Program-made: the position numbers and the translations under genes
Shown: piece after piece, positions 35,021 to 45,111 of the stretch
How positions within the stretch are numbered: the first letter of the stretch is position 1
How the letters are laid out: every line of letters begins with the position of its first letter
The notes under the pieces: model-generated
What the model was told of the DNA's origin: nothing
Database searches by the model: none
What the model saw: the letters and a program-made list of their open reading frames with translations, nothing else
Origin: Platycnemis pennipes
Taxonomy: Eukaryota; Arthropoda; Insecta; Odonata; Platycnemididae
Assembly: GCA_933228895.1 (NCBI GenBank)
Contig: OW121846.1
Coordinates: 50,858,107-50,922,106 of the forward strand
Reading direction: 5' to 3'
Length of the DNA stretch: 64,000 nt

Positions 35021-36950
35021 CGGTATTCCGAGTAGGCATTCCGTCATAGAGAGCGACGTTAATAGCAGTATTTCACGTGAATAGACTTTATTACTTATGT
35101 GAATTGTATTTATTCTAGAATTTTATATTGAAAATAGAACTCATAGTGCAGTTAATAGCTTAAGTCTTGATTCTTCGGCATTAAAGCCAGGATTTGGTGC
35201 CCTGCCACAAACCCTTACGGTGGCGTGCAGGAGAATGAGTTGATGTGGACGTGAATACCAATGATAAACATCCCACTTCCAGGTCCATATCGTACATGAT
35301 GGGAAGTTAATACTCCACCCACCACACAACCCAATATGTATTTTAATATATACATAACTGCGGGAAAGTTACTGATATATTATGTGACTGATTATGCCAT
35401 GCATGCAAAAAAATTGCAAATTTCCTTGGCTCCTGCCAATTATGCAAGCTGTGGTTACTGACGGAAGTGACCAAATTCATCGGAAAAAATATTGCGTGTC
35501 ATTATTATTTCGGAAAGTCATAGTGTTCTTCAATTTTGCGGTGATGCTAAGTCGTTTTTTTCTCTTACTTCGCGAAGAAAATACTATTCGTTCCACTTTT
35601 AATTTCAACTTATTATTGACGGTAGTGAAATCTTCACATCGTACGCTGTTATCGTATTTGTTACCATTTCAAACAACATTATTAACTTGAAAATTTTAGT
35701 AGTACAGAAGGGTCTACACCTGTCATTCCCGTGATTGTGAGTGCATTGTTAATGTATATTCTCGACATAGATGAGCGTTTAAAATAAATTGTAGAATAAT
35801 CAAGGTTTATTCTCGAGTATTATGAAGTAAAACCTTCGCATAATAGAGTTAGAATCTCTTTAAGGGAGGTGAAACTTACTGATAGTCCTTAATCGTTGTC
35901 ATGATGGTGAATTAGGTGGTGAAATTTATGGTTCCGAAAAAAGGTATCGAGGTTTTCAGTACAAAATATCCTCAACGGTTGATAAGAAAAGAACGTTTCA
36001 TAAGTGTTCACTAATCCATTATTTCTTTTTACCTAAATATATCTGGAAGCTATGTCACAGCATTAGAAACGCGGTAGTGGCTTACGGGTTTGATTGCAAT
36101 AAATGTTATCAACACTTACGTGGAATCATAAAATCTGATATAAACACAAGTATGTTGACGGATGAGGCTTATTAGCATGCGAGTGAGTTAGTTTTTGAAT
36201 AAAAATACAAAGGCTAATATTTTCAAAACACGGGCCGAAATCGAATCGTTTTTGCGCAATCGTGGGAATCGTTTCTTGCGCAAACTAGGAGTCTTTAAAA
36301 TAGTAGGTACTGGAGCATTCCCTAAGAAATATCCCTCTCAATATGCCAACCGTGCTCAACCTGAATGTAATGCCAGCTGTAGAGAATGGAGTATCAATTT
36401 CGTCGTTGCTTCAGAGGTCACCATGTTCTAAACTCAACGACGCGTGCCACCTTTGGCTTCAGAGAACAATCTGATACCGGGAAATAACTCAGCATCAGTT
36501 TACCTGGATGTATCGTCAATTCTCTACCGGATTCGAACCGCAGTACCTCCGTTCAGAAGCACAATGCTCTCCTACTTGGCCTACCATGATATTTACCAAC
36601 ATGCATCTCTGCCAAAAAAATATTTTCTCACATATCGAGAATGTTTTTTACGCCAAAAATTAATCGTCGATCGTGAAATGGATGAATATCCTGAAACTTA
36701 TTGTGATGAGAAATGCGTCGTATTCAGGCCTCTAATTCTGTCACTTGAACATCAGACCGGTAACTCAGACATTTGAAATATATACAATGAAGGACATAAA
36801 AAAAAGTCATTTTTGCTAGTGTAGGCGAGAAATATTAACGAACATGTCTTTATGCATGATTAATTATTTTGGAATTAACGTACCTACTTTTTTGAATTAA
36901 AGTACTTTTTGGAAGAAACTTCGTTTCGATGCATTTTCCATAGAAACAAA
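35021..36950. other. No gene seen
   Basis: A 110-codon ORF at 36444-36776 includes an eroded box B-like stretch (CCGGATTCGAACCGCAG) and is probably SINE-derived. The 98-codon ORF at 35394-35690 shows no motif. Confidence 0.4.
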
Positions 36951-36956
36951 TTCACC

Positions 36957-37386
36957 ATCTACATCCACGCGATACCCTGCAAGCCACCGCGAGGGTATGT
37001 GGCAGGTGGTGAATATCACCAAGCATGCACTACCGACATGCAAACAAGCAACTATAGGGTCTCATGTGACTAGATTGCTAGTATCTATAGTATTTAAGAG
37101 ATAAATGTATACATCATGCACTACAGACTACTCTAAAATATTTTTTCTACCTATCCCTTTTGCTATGCTGCCTATTCTGTTCTCTTATAGTACGGGGGAA
37201 AAATGCCATTTTGAATCTATCAGTACGACAATCAATATCTCTAATCTTATTTGTCTGGTCGAATCTAGCATAATACGCTGGTGTTTTTAATATGTGCCTA
37301 TCATCTTCAGTAAAGCAATCCGATTGACATTTCTCTAATAGATTTAATCTGTACGTTAACCTACTCTCTGCTCTGATAATGACTCC
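36957..37386 (-). mobile_element. CR1/L2-like LINE, subfamily A, 3' end
   Basis: On the minus strand this carries the end of ORF2 (peptide YYARFDQTNKIRDIDCRTDR, then FKMAFFPRTIREQNRQHS), a 3' UTR, and the tail stem-loop CCACCTGCCACATACCCTCG ... GGCTTGCAGGGTA with the terminal TGTAGAT unit. It is 5'-truncated, homology stopping near 37386. A 141-codon minus frame joins it to unrelated upstream sequence. Confidence 0.85.
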
Positions 37387-37839
37387 AGCATACTTGGGGA
37401 CTCCTCGCATAGTTGAGGCACGAAGGTTTATTTGAAAGGTAATTACAGTACATCTTTTCAGAGTATCCGAGTGATAGTCGCGCTTGTTAATGAGGGGAAT
37501 GTGTTTTGATAAATGATCACTTATCCTCTCTGACGCCTGCTCGGAAACGGATGAAATCATTTTTTTTCGCAACTATGGTTGGTAAGAATGATCATAATTT
37601 CCCTTCAGCTGCACTCCCCATACATCCAAGTTTTTCGGACTGCTTACATTTTTTCCAGATATTTACTCGAGTAAACATTGTTCAAGGGGAAAAGATAACT
37701 CCTCCTTTCTGAAGGCCCATTCATTAGGAGCGTAATGAGCTATAAATTAAGCAGCAAAGCCTTCATGGTTTTCGGGTGTGACTTATTGTCATCATATGCG
37801 TATATCCTCGGCCACATTAAATATCTTAAACAAGAGGTG

Positions 37840-37971
37840 GACTTGTGTTGCCCCTCATTAATCTCATGCCCGCTCCTTCCCTCCCTCCCCACTCTCTCAC
37901 TCCTCCATCTCCACCCACACATCTCACCTCTTTGCCCTTTTTCCCATTCTCCCCACCTTTCAAACTCTCAT
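37840..37971. repeat. Pyrimidine-rich tract beside a LINE tail
   Basis: About 130 bp is almost purely C/T on the plus strand (CTCCTTCCCTCCCTCCCCAC and similar), ending at the 3' terminus of the neighbouring minus-strand LINE. Confidence 0.8.
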
Positions 37972-38190
37972 CTACATCTACATAATACCCTGCAAGCCAT
38001 CTCAAAGGTGTTTGGCAGGGGGAGAATTCTCACCAAACATGCACTATATCTCATACATTTAAATGGATTAGTATTAATATATTAGTCTAAACTGCAATGT
38101 TTCAAAAGATAAAAATGCCAAACTAAACATGCAAAAAACGTGCTGTTAGTTGAGTTATTCATATCCCTAATTGTACGAGGAAAACCTCTC
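37972..38190 (-). mobile_element. CR1/L2-like LINE, subfamily B, 3' end
   Basis: The tail begins CATCTACATCTACATAATAC on plus, then CCCTGCAAGCCATCTCAAAG (stem-loop). The subfamily B 3' UTR follows ('aaaagataaaaatgccaaactaaacatgc'), then a short piece encoding the ORF2 end near 38170. An internal deletion removes part of the UTR relative to 51.2 kb. Confidence 0.8.
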
Positions 38191-38224
38191 CTCCCGATCC
38201 ACATCGCTGTCTCTCGACTCCAAT

Positions 38225-38315
38225 TCTTACAAAATAGGGGCCGTGTGGCTAGACTACTGGCTTCCCAATCCAATGTCTCGGGCTTGAATTCCGGCTGCGG
38301 TAGAGTTTTTACATT
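38225..38315 (+). repeat. tRNA-derived SINE head
   Basis: Box A-like GTGTGGCTAGACTACTGG and box B-like CGGGCTTGAATTCCGGC lie in order. It faces the oppositely oriented SINE family 1 copy that follows. Confidence 0.55.
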
Positions 38316-38384
38316 TGTGCACACACCCCCATTGAGTGAGATGTGGAAAGTACTTCAAGTTCAGACTTGCATCCGTAGAGACAC

Positions 38385-38600
38385 AGTGATTCAACACGAA
38401 GGTTGGTTTTGATAGGTGAGGGTAGAGCTCACCCCTGACTAAGCCACTGGCGTGTGAAATACACACATTCAGGGTAGGGGGTCCAGTTTCTTTCCCTGGG
38501 CCACCTTGCACTCCGAGGATTTTTCGTTTGGGGGCGTCCAAATGCTTCACCCGGATTTGAACCCGGGACCCCACGATCATTATTGCAGGACGGACAGGTT
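38385..38600 (-). repeat. SINE family 1, minus copy
   Basis: The minus strand has a tRNA-like head with box B GGGTTCAAATCCGGG, then GGTGGCCCAGGGAAAGAAAC, 'ccctaccctgaatgtgtg', 'tttcacacgcca', and GCTCTACCCTCACCTATCAA. It matches the copies at 48.5 and 52.5 kb. Confidence 0.8.
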
Positions 38601-38924
38601 TTAAATGTCATTTTTTCCGCGTACGATTCGTGATCAGAACGTTAAACATCGCGTAAATCGGTAATAATTATAGAGGTAATATTCAGAGTAGGTCGATAGT
38701 TTTTTTTTATTACCTGCATGTTCAAATCAACGTGTGACTTGCATGAAATGCCTTTTTTTACATGCATGAGTATCTATGAAATTGATGTCGGGTTTCAAGG
38801 CATGCATGGTATTCATGGGTGTGTCCTACATGATTGGGATTTGGTAGTTTTTCTTCTTTTTCCCCCAATTACTTTTAAAGGTGTAGTGTTTGCTTTGTAG
38901 TGTTTATTTTTGTTTGTTGTGTCA

Positions 38925-39001
38925 TTGTTCCTGGTGTGGATGCACCCCCTGCCACACACCCTCGAGGTGGCTTGCAGGGTATGTTGTAGATATAGATATA
39001 G
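38925..39001 (+). mobile_element. LINE 3' tail fragment
   Basis: Only the last 75 bp of the LINE is present: GGATGCACCCCCTGCCACAC, ACCCTCGAGGTGGCTTGCAG, GGTATGTTGTAGATATAGAT. The stem-loop (CCCTGC/GCAGGG) is intact. Confidence 0.8.
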
Positions 39002-39040
39002 TAGTCAAGCGCTCTACCCACTAGGCCACCACGCTCCTAG
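38999..39040 (-). repeat. SINE family 1 head fragment
   Basis: The minus strand reads CGTGGTGGCCTAGTGGGTAG AGCGCTTGACTAC, the box A half of the head seen at 48.48 kb. It abuts the LINE tail. Confidence 0.55.
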
Positions 39041-39299
39041 CATCCGTAGAATGGGACGTAAAATAGTCGGCCACTTGGTGTCTTTGATTAAGAGCTGGTA
39101 AATATCGGCGTCGACCACTTGGTGCCTTTGATTAAGAGCTGGTAAATATCGGCTCCAGATACCCCCAAACCTTCCTCCGTGCCCAGAAAAATTCTGAAAT
39201 ACATCCAAATGTTCACTATCCTTTTGAGCAAACGAACTTAGCTGTAAGTCGCCTCCCTCAAGTAAATTTTTCAATACATTTTTAACTTCTTGAGAATCG

Positions 39300-39334
39300 G
39301 AGTCGTTCGGTGACTAGAGTACTGACTTGCCAAC
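39300..39334 (+). repeat. SINE head split off by the piggyBac insertion
   Basis: TCGTTCGGTGACTAGAGTAC TGACTTGCCAAC looks like a tRNA-like box A region. It stops at the TTAA target of the piggyBac element, and SINE family 2 body sequence resumes immediately on the other side at 41,775. Confidence 0.5.
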
Positions 39335-40003
39335 TTAACCCTCCCTACCTACCTGGGGTCTTTTTTGACCCCAGCTCACAGAAAAAGTTGAATAACTCAT
39401 TAATTTTCACAGCTTTATGCATCATATTTTAGGAATTCTCCGATAAAACACTTTTGTATCGACTCCATTTTTCATTTTTTAAATATTTCTGACAATAAGC
39501 CTTAAAAAAAATAATTTCTTGCTTGGGGTCAAGTTTGACCCCAGGTAGGGTATGTGGAACTAAATTATACCCGATCGTATTTTAGTACAAGGAGATGAAT
39601 TTACATTTTCCTTAAGAAATAATTGAATAAATAATAGCTTTTGTCATGACTTTGTCATGAAAGGAAAGAATATTAGCATTTTATGTGATAAAATGAGCAA
39701 TGCACTGAGTGTTAAAATTATTAGAAGAGAAGAAATTGTTGAGCTATGGATGTATTTCCCTCGCATGTGACACCAAGATAGATATTCCGGTAATATACAC
39801 AGTCGTATCAACGTTACAACTTAGTGAATCAAATAGAGGCTTAGCTATTCAATTGCAAAATCTATTAAATGTAAGCAGTTTCCAAATGGGTGAACTTAGA
39901 GACGAACGCATAATAAGTCGATCACATTCACCTCACTCCATCACATAACAGAAGCTGAATACTGCTAAGTGATTGCTAGCGTACTATGATATCAACTTGC
40001 TCT

Positions 40004-40390
40004 GCAGCTTCTAATCCAACTATTATCTGCGGACAGCGGATTCGTCGTCCACAGTGTGTTTTCTTTGTAATCAGCAACAGTCAACGTTTTTTGACTTCGT
40101 AATTTTTGTCCTCTGTAACGAGCTTAGCTGATATAGAGAGAATTAGTAACTTGTGGTTGCTCCTGCGACGATTTTTGAAGACATCATTGCTCTCCAACTT
40201 CTAATCTAACTGTTATCTTCGCAGAGCTCATCAACAGAGTCATCAATGCTTTCTTTGTAATCAACAATAAGTCAGAAATAACAGTCACTGTTTTCTCCAC
40301 TTGTACATTGACTTCGTAGTATTTGACCTCTGATACGAGCTAGGCTTTTACACTGAGAATCGTCACTCGTGGTCACTCCTCCGACGACTG
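40004..40390. repeat. Two diverged 190-bp direct repeats inside the piggyBac element
   Basis: GCAGCTTCTAATCCAACTAT and, about 191 bp later, CCAACTTCTAATCTAACTGT start two units. These share TTTCTTTGTAATCA, TTGACTTCGTA, CCTCTG(T/A)(A)ACGAGCT and GACGA blocks in the same order, with insertions and deletions. Confidence 0.65.
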
Positions 40391-40625
40391 TAGAAGTCAC
40401 ATCTTTCCTCGCTCAAGCGTACATCCCGCACTGGGGATCCCGATGGGGAATTATTGGCGGTCATACAAGAACAATAACTGATTATGGCAGCCTTTAGAGT
40501 CAAATTTGCTCCTGGATACAGCGAGAACAAAGCCGTTAACGATATATTAGAATCGAAAGATTAACGATGAAGAAAACATTCAAAATGAGAGTGATGGAAG
40601 TAAAGCAGAGGCAGGCAACAGGGAG

Positions 40626-41340
40626 GTGGAAATAAGGGACCAGGAGGAGAACGAGCTTCATGAGGAGAACGAGCTTCATGAGGAAAACCTAGGTGTATGT
40701 ATCAAAGAAGACGATCCACGGAGTGAGGAAGGAAAAATAAAATGGGATGCTATAGAACCAAAGTCGACTGGAAAAAATATTATCGAGGAATATCATCAGG
40801 TAGGACGCCGGTTTTTATGGTCTGCTAAACATAAGGCATTTGAAATTTGTTGCCCTGAAAAGAATAAACGGGAAGTGATTTTGTAATACAACTCTGCAAA
40901 ATTCGGTGTACATTCTGTAGATCAAATTATTCTGTAAAAAGAGGGACTAGAAAATGGCCATTGGCTATTTTTTTTGTTATCGTAGATCTTGCAGGTATAA
41001 ATGCATACCACATGTATTCGAGAAAATACCCCTCTTTGTCGCGGGAAAAAAATTCTAGGCTGCGATTCCTTTTAGAATCAGCAAAAGAAATGTTAGCACC
41101 TGAAATTCATCGCTGAGTAGGAAAAACCGGATGCCAAAAAAATAGATTTCGGACTGCGATCGAAATTGCTGGGATTGGCGGTATTCTGCTAGTAAATGAC
41201 AGAGAAATTGTGTCCAGAAAATAGGTGGCAGATGTTCCATTTGCCCTCGTAAGAGAGAAAAACAACCAATGATCTTTCTAATGCTTGCAACAGATACGTG
41301 TAAGGTGATCATGTTCAACAAAGAAGCGTCTGCAATGTGA
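40626..41340 (+). pseudogene. piggyBac transposase remnant (N-terminal piece joined to the C-terminal part)
   Basis: A cut-and-paste DDE transposase relic. The first frame (40626-40883) has an acidic N-terminus with a duplicated ENELHE unit, then IKWDAIEP and NIIEEYH, matching the usual start of the transposase domain. It jumps directly to PEKNKREVIL followed by YNSAKFGVHSVDQI, the family's C-terminal signature. The normal GGVD reads FGVH here, so a catalytic Asp is lost. After a frameshift near 40935 it continues RGTRKWPLAIFFVIVDLAGI NA and RLRFLLESAKEMLAPEIHR, then a stop. Further on is a cysteine-rich C-terminus (GRCSICPRKRE, later CNRYV then a stop where Cys is expected). About 300 central residues, including the first two catalytic Asp, are absent. 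No function is expected. Confidence 0.85.
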
Positions 41341-41774
41341 CATTAGTGAGTGTGTAGATGGAGATTTCAGATTAAAAATTTGGCACAATTCTTTTGAGTC
41401 ATGAAATTTTGTAATTGGTCATCACGTGTTGGCACTATGCTGCAAATGTTTAAATATTTTAAATATTATATTGTATTCAGATATTTAAACTATGTACTTA
41501 AATACGTATTTAGGTAAATTTAATCCTCATTATTCAAGACTATACTATGAGTGCCATCTAAAAAATTATAATATTTTTTTCTAAATTATGCAATGCATAT
41601 TATACTGTGGTATTTTTCTGTTAATTTATCTGAAATGTATTTAACTAAAATACGAATGAATATGAGTCATTGGAATAATATTATCACTTAAAATAATTAA
41701 AATTCACGATGGGGTCAAAAAAGACCCCAAGTAGGGAGGACGTGATTTTTTTAGTAACAGGTAGCGAGGGTTAA

Positions 41775-41995
41775 TCAGTGGAAAAGATTTTTAATTCGTA
41801 TGCAAATCTCCATTCGGGTGCTATGTGGAGACCACTTAGTGTTGAGCACTTTCCGTCGAATGGGACGTTAGACTGTGGACTTCTTGATGAATTTCCAAGA
41901 CAGCAGGCTAATTCCGACGGCGGGTTGCTCTTCACCCTTCCTCCGCTCCCGAAAAATTTCCACCCATATCTAATTAACCACCTTTCCTAAATGAC
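41775..41995 (+). repeat. SINE family 2 body, interrupted by piggyBac
   Basis: TCAGTGGAAAAGATTTTTAA, GTGCTATGTGGAGACCACTT, the core TTTCCGTCGAATGGGACGTT AGACTGTGGAC (41850-41880) and CAGGCTAATTCCGACGGCGG follow the family order. The matching head is on the far side of the piggyBac element. Confidence 0.65.
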
Positions 41996-42099
41996 TTATG
42001 TGACCTTAGCTTTCGGTCCCCTTCCCTAAATAACTACGATGTAGGATGGAGGGAAACCCGGAGTCAGTATTTCTCCACCCTTCAAGCTGGTACTGAGAG

Positions 42100-42235
42100 A
42101 TGCTCAGTTTTACGTCCTATCCTGCGGACGGCGCACTAAACTTCAGCACTGATTTTTGATCAAAGTTGATTTTTCATCCGAGTTGGACTCTTGCTCTCCA
42201 GCTATCACAAAACCCACTCTTAGGGTTTGAATGTA
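42100..42235 (-). repeat. SINE family 2 fragment
   Basis: The core TTTTACGTCCTATCCTGCGG ACGG (42108-42131) on plus is the reverse of the family core. A downstream stretch (TCATCCGAGTTGGACTCTTG) may be the worn head. Confidence 0.45.
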
Positions 42236-42559
42236 GGTGACTGTCTCTTCGTACCTTTATGGGTAACACTGGAATTTTGGGAAGGTGCTGGTATCTGGTG
42301 CGGTTAGGGTTTTCATAGTTTCTCTGCAAATCCTTTGCAAACATATAGGTGGTGGTTCCTATTCTTTTTAAGCTTCTAACGCCCCTTGAGTTTTCTATGT
42401 ATTCTCGAACGCCAAAGCAAAAATATCAAATAGTTATTCATTACCGAGAAGAGAAATTGATCTCTCTGAAGTACAAAAATGTAAATGATAGTTCCTTAAT
42501 AATAGTATTTTGCTTCCACATTGATTTACTTGCTAGAATTTCTAGGAGAGTAAAGAATT

Positions 42560-42740
42560 TTGAGAGATAAATTTAGGAGAAGGCAGGAGTGAGGATGTAA
42601 AAGGTGACAAAAAGGGAAGGTGTTTTGAAAGCAGCCGTTGAGGAAAGAATGTGGGTAAGCGGGGAAAAGGGAGGAGAAGAACGGGTAGCTTGGATAGAAT
42701 TATGGGAGGCAGGAGGTACGAGGGGCTGAAGAGAGACATC
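42560..42740. repeat. Purine-rich tract
   Basis: The plus strand is strongly G/A-biased for about 180 bp (GGAGAAGGCAGGAGTGAGGA, GGGGAAAAGGGAGGAGAAGA). No gene is supported. Confidence 0.75.
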
Positions 42741-42984
42741 GTGTGAAATTTAGGAAGTGGGAAGAATTAAATGTGTATTTAGACCTACCTTCACCGGTAG
42801 GAAACCAATAATAATAAATAATCGATGAACTGAAATAAACTCCGAAAATCACTCATAAAATGATCGTTTTTTTGTTGCTGCAGTTATATAATAAAGGGAT
42901 CTCTCTGTGGCAAAACTCCTGTCTCCTTAAGAGGCATCTGGCACTGCTGGCTAAGAACAACTGCTCTAGTGGAAGAACCGCGAT

Positions 42985-43050
42985 GTTGGTGGAAGACTCA
43001 GCTACTGCTGAGATTCGAACCAGTGAACCTCGGGATGGTAATCCACTACT
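42985..43050 (-). repeat. tRNA-like SINE head, minus strand
   Basis: The minus strand carries a box A-like AGTAGTGGATTACCATCCCG and box B-like ACTGGTTCGAATCTCAGC (about 43011-43028). It does not fold into a full tRNA. Confidence 0.45.
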
Positions 43051-43079
43051 CCAGACACCGCAGCAACTCGTACCCATCC

Positions 43080-43787
43080 CCTTCGCATCAACTCCTCACT
43101 CTACCTCCCGGTGCTTTTCTTCCTTTCACTCTCCCTCCCACCCCTCCTCAACCTCTTTCCCTCTTCTTCCCCTCCCCTACCCTCCACCCTCTCCGCCTCC
43201 CACTTCCATTCTCCCACTTCCATTCTTCACACCCTCCCACGCCGTGCACCGCCTCGCACTTATCATCCCCCCCTCTCTTCACCCACCTTCCACTCAAATT
43301 CTCTCTCTCTCTCTCCCATCCCCCCGAACACTTTTCAAACTCCACCCTTCTCCAGCCCCCCTTACACCTCATTCAGCCTCACGCGCTCACACACCTCTTC
43401 AAACCTCGCTAGACCTCTTAAAGTCCCTCTCGCTATCCCATTCTTCGCCCCCCCCCCCCTGCTCGTTCCGCCTCGCCCTCTCTCCTATTGCGCAGCCCTG
43501 CCACCTCCTGCCACTCGCCGTCGCGTGCCTCGATGGGTTAAAGGTGGATGTGCTTCCTCGGACTTGCTCCTTCGCTCACTCTCGTGCACACACCCCCTCG
43601 TACCCTCCCCCCGCTCGTATCCTTTCGCTCCAAATGCCACTGTGACAATCACCCGTTCTCACTCCCACTCTCTCTGCTTGCTCTTTTACCAGTCCTTTGG
43701 CTCGCGTTCTCTCCTTACGTTCTCTTTCTCTCTCTTCAACTCCTCTTTCTGATTCACTCTCCATCTCGCTCAGTCAGGGATATCACA
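43080..43787. repeat. Long polypyrimidine tract, about 700 bp
   Basis: The plus strand is overwhelmingly C/T for about 700 bp, with CTCTCTCT runs near 43301-43316 and a C-run near 43450-43460. It ends at the 3' terminus of the adjacent minus-strand LINE. The Ser/Pro-rich open frames here (up to 261 codons) are a composition artefact. Confidence 0.85.
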
Positions 43788-44765
43788 TCTACATCCACAC
43801 GACACCCTGCAAGCCACCGCGAGGGTGTGTGGTAGGGGGTGAAGAACACCAAGCATGCACTACCGACATGCAAACAAGCAACTATAGGGTCTCATACAAC
43901 TAGATTGTTAGTAAATATACTATTAATTCCAACTCGCTAATGTAGACTGGACCATAACTACAAAATTAGAGAAATTGATTGCCGAACTGACAGATTTAAA
44001 ATGTTCTTTTTACCTCCTACAATTTGGGATATGAATAGCGGTAAATATGTCCAATACGAGTGATTCAATCGATAGCATAGATAGTTGCATGTTGGTGTAA
44101 GGACTTGAAAGTAACCCAACTAACACCACATTTTTGCATGCTTGGTTTCCTCTTTTTATCTTTTTAAATATTGCAGTTTTGACTAATATATTAATACTAA
44201 TCCTTTTAAATGCATGATATGTAGTGCATGGTTGGTGTGAATTCACCCCCTGCCACACACCTTTGTGGTGGCTTGCAGGGTATTATGTAGATGTAGATGT
44301 ATTTAGGGGATTAATACATGCATCATGCACTACAGACTACTTTAAAATATTTCCCCTACCTATCCCTTTGCTATGCTGCCTATTGTATTTTCTTATAGTA
44401 CAGGGGAAAAATGCCATTTTGATTTTATCAGTACGACAATTTATCTCTCTAATCTTTTTTATCTGGTCGAATCTAGCATAATACGCTGGTGTTTTAAATA
44501 TGTGCCTAATATCTTCAGTAAAGCTATCCGATTGAAATTTCTCTAGTACATTTAGTCTATACCTTAACCTACGCTGTGATAATGATTCCCACCGTAATTC
44601 TTTCATTAATTCTGAAACGCTACTCAACCTAGGTATCTTAACACCTTTTAGCGAACCTAGCTGCTCTACGCTGCACACTGTCTAGTTATCTGATCAAACC
44701 TAATTCATTCGGATCCCATTTACGGTAATGCCTAACTAGTGAAAAGTAACATCGCTCTTTTGTCT
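43788..44765 (-). mobile_element. CR1/L2-like LINE, subfamily A, interrupted by a nested LINE
   Basis: Two halves (43788-43924 and 44300-44765) line up end to end with the copies at 37.0 and 53.1 kb. The left half is the tail stem-loop and part of the 3' UTR. The right half is the remaining UTR plus the decayed end of ORF2 on the minus strand (RDxxxHIFKTPAYYARFDQIKKI, REINCRTDKIKMAFFP, and upstream SVSELMKELRWESL). It is 5'-truncated near 44765, with frameshifts in the LVRH/DPNE region. Confidence 0.85.
43925..44299 (+). mobile_element. CR1/L2-like LINE, subfamily B, inserted inside subfamily A
   Basis: The plus strand has the last codons of ORF2 (HNYKIREIDCRTDRFKMFFL, then MNSGKYVQYE), a subfamily B 3' UTR, and the tail CACCCCCTGCCACACACCTT, GTGGTGGCTTGCAGGGTATT ATGTAGATGTAGATG. 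TATT at 43921-43924 and 44300-44303 may be the target duplication. Confidence 0.85.
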
Positions 44766-44829
44766 TGTTGATATGTATAGGTATTAAGAGTGATAAATAG
44801 ATATATTCAATATCAAAAATCGGAGGTAT

Positions 44830-45060
44830 CGATGGGCAGTGCAAGTTCCTGAGAGAAAATTCGTCTTGACCGGGACTCGATTTCGGGTCCCTTGTATTCC
44901 GGCTGGGTGCTTTGGGTGCTGGGTGCACCGAGGCGTCATCTTTCCATGTGGAATTTTTGAGTTAAAGCACCTGTCCGGAAATCAGGGGATCCAGGTTCGA
45001 GTCCTGGTTAGGGCGGCGGATTATTTTTTTCTATGTAGAACTTGTGTTATTGGGAATTTT
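44830..45060. repeat. Inverted two-head tRNA-like repeat, copy 2
   Basis: A minus-facing head (GACCGGGACTCGATTTCGGG on plus) is followed by 'gaggcgtcatctttccatgtgg' and a plus-facing head (AGTTAAAGCACCTGTCCGGA, box B CCAGGTTCGAGTCCTGG), then ATTATTTTTTTCTATG. The order is the same as at 13.7 kb. Confidence 0.6.
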
Positions 45061-45111
45061 CAGCGGGTAACGCCGTTAAGGTTCTCGCATCAAGTTCGCG
45101 GTCCTTCAATT

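Larger units (their letters stand above)
39335..41774 (+). mobile_element. piggyBac-type transposon, 2.43 kb, internally deleted and decayed
   Basis: TTAA duplications (39335-39338 and 41771-41774) bound the element 39339-41770. The left end begins CCCTCCCTACCTACCTGGGG and the right end finishes with AACAGGTAGCGAGGG. Subterminal GGGGTC-TTTTTTGACCCC-type sequences are present at both ends (about 39355-39372 and 41711-41729, inverted). Inside are remnants of a piggyBac transposase gene (40626-41340) and two roughly 190-bp subterminal direct repeats (40004-40390). The total length is close to that of complete piggyBac elements, but much of the transposase core is missing. Confidence 0.88.

Noticed and set aside
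42860..43752. Long Ser/Pro-rich ORFs (up to 261 codons) on the plus strand
   Set aside because: They lie in a polypyrimidine tract, where C/T-rich DNA lacks stop codons in several frames at once. No domain or codon bias is seen.
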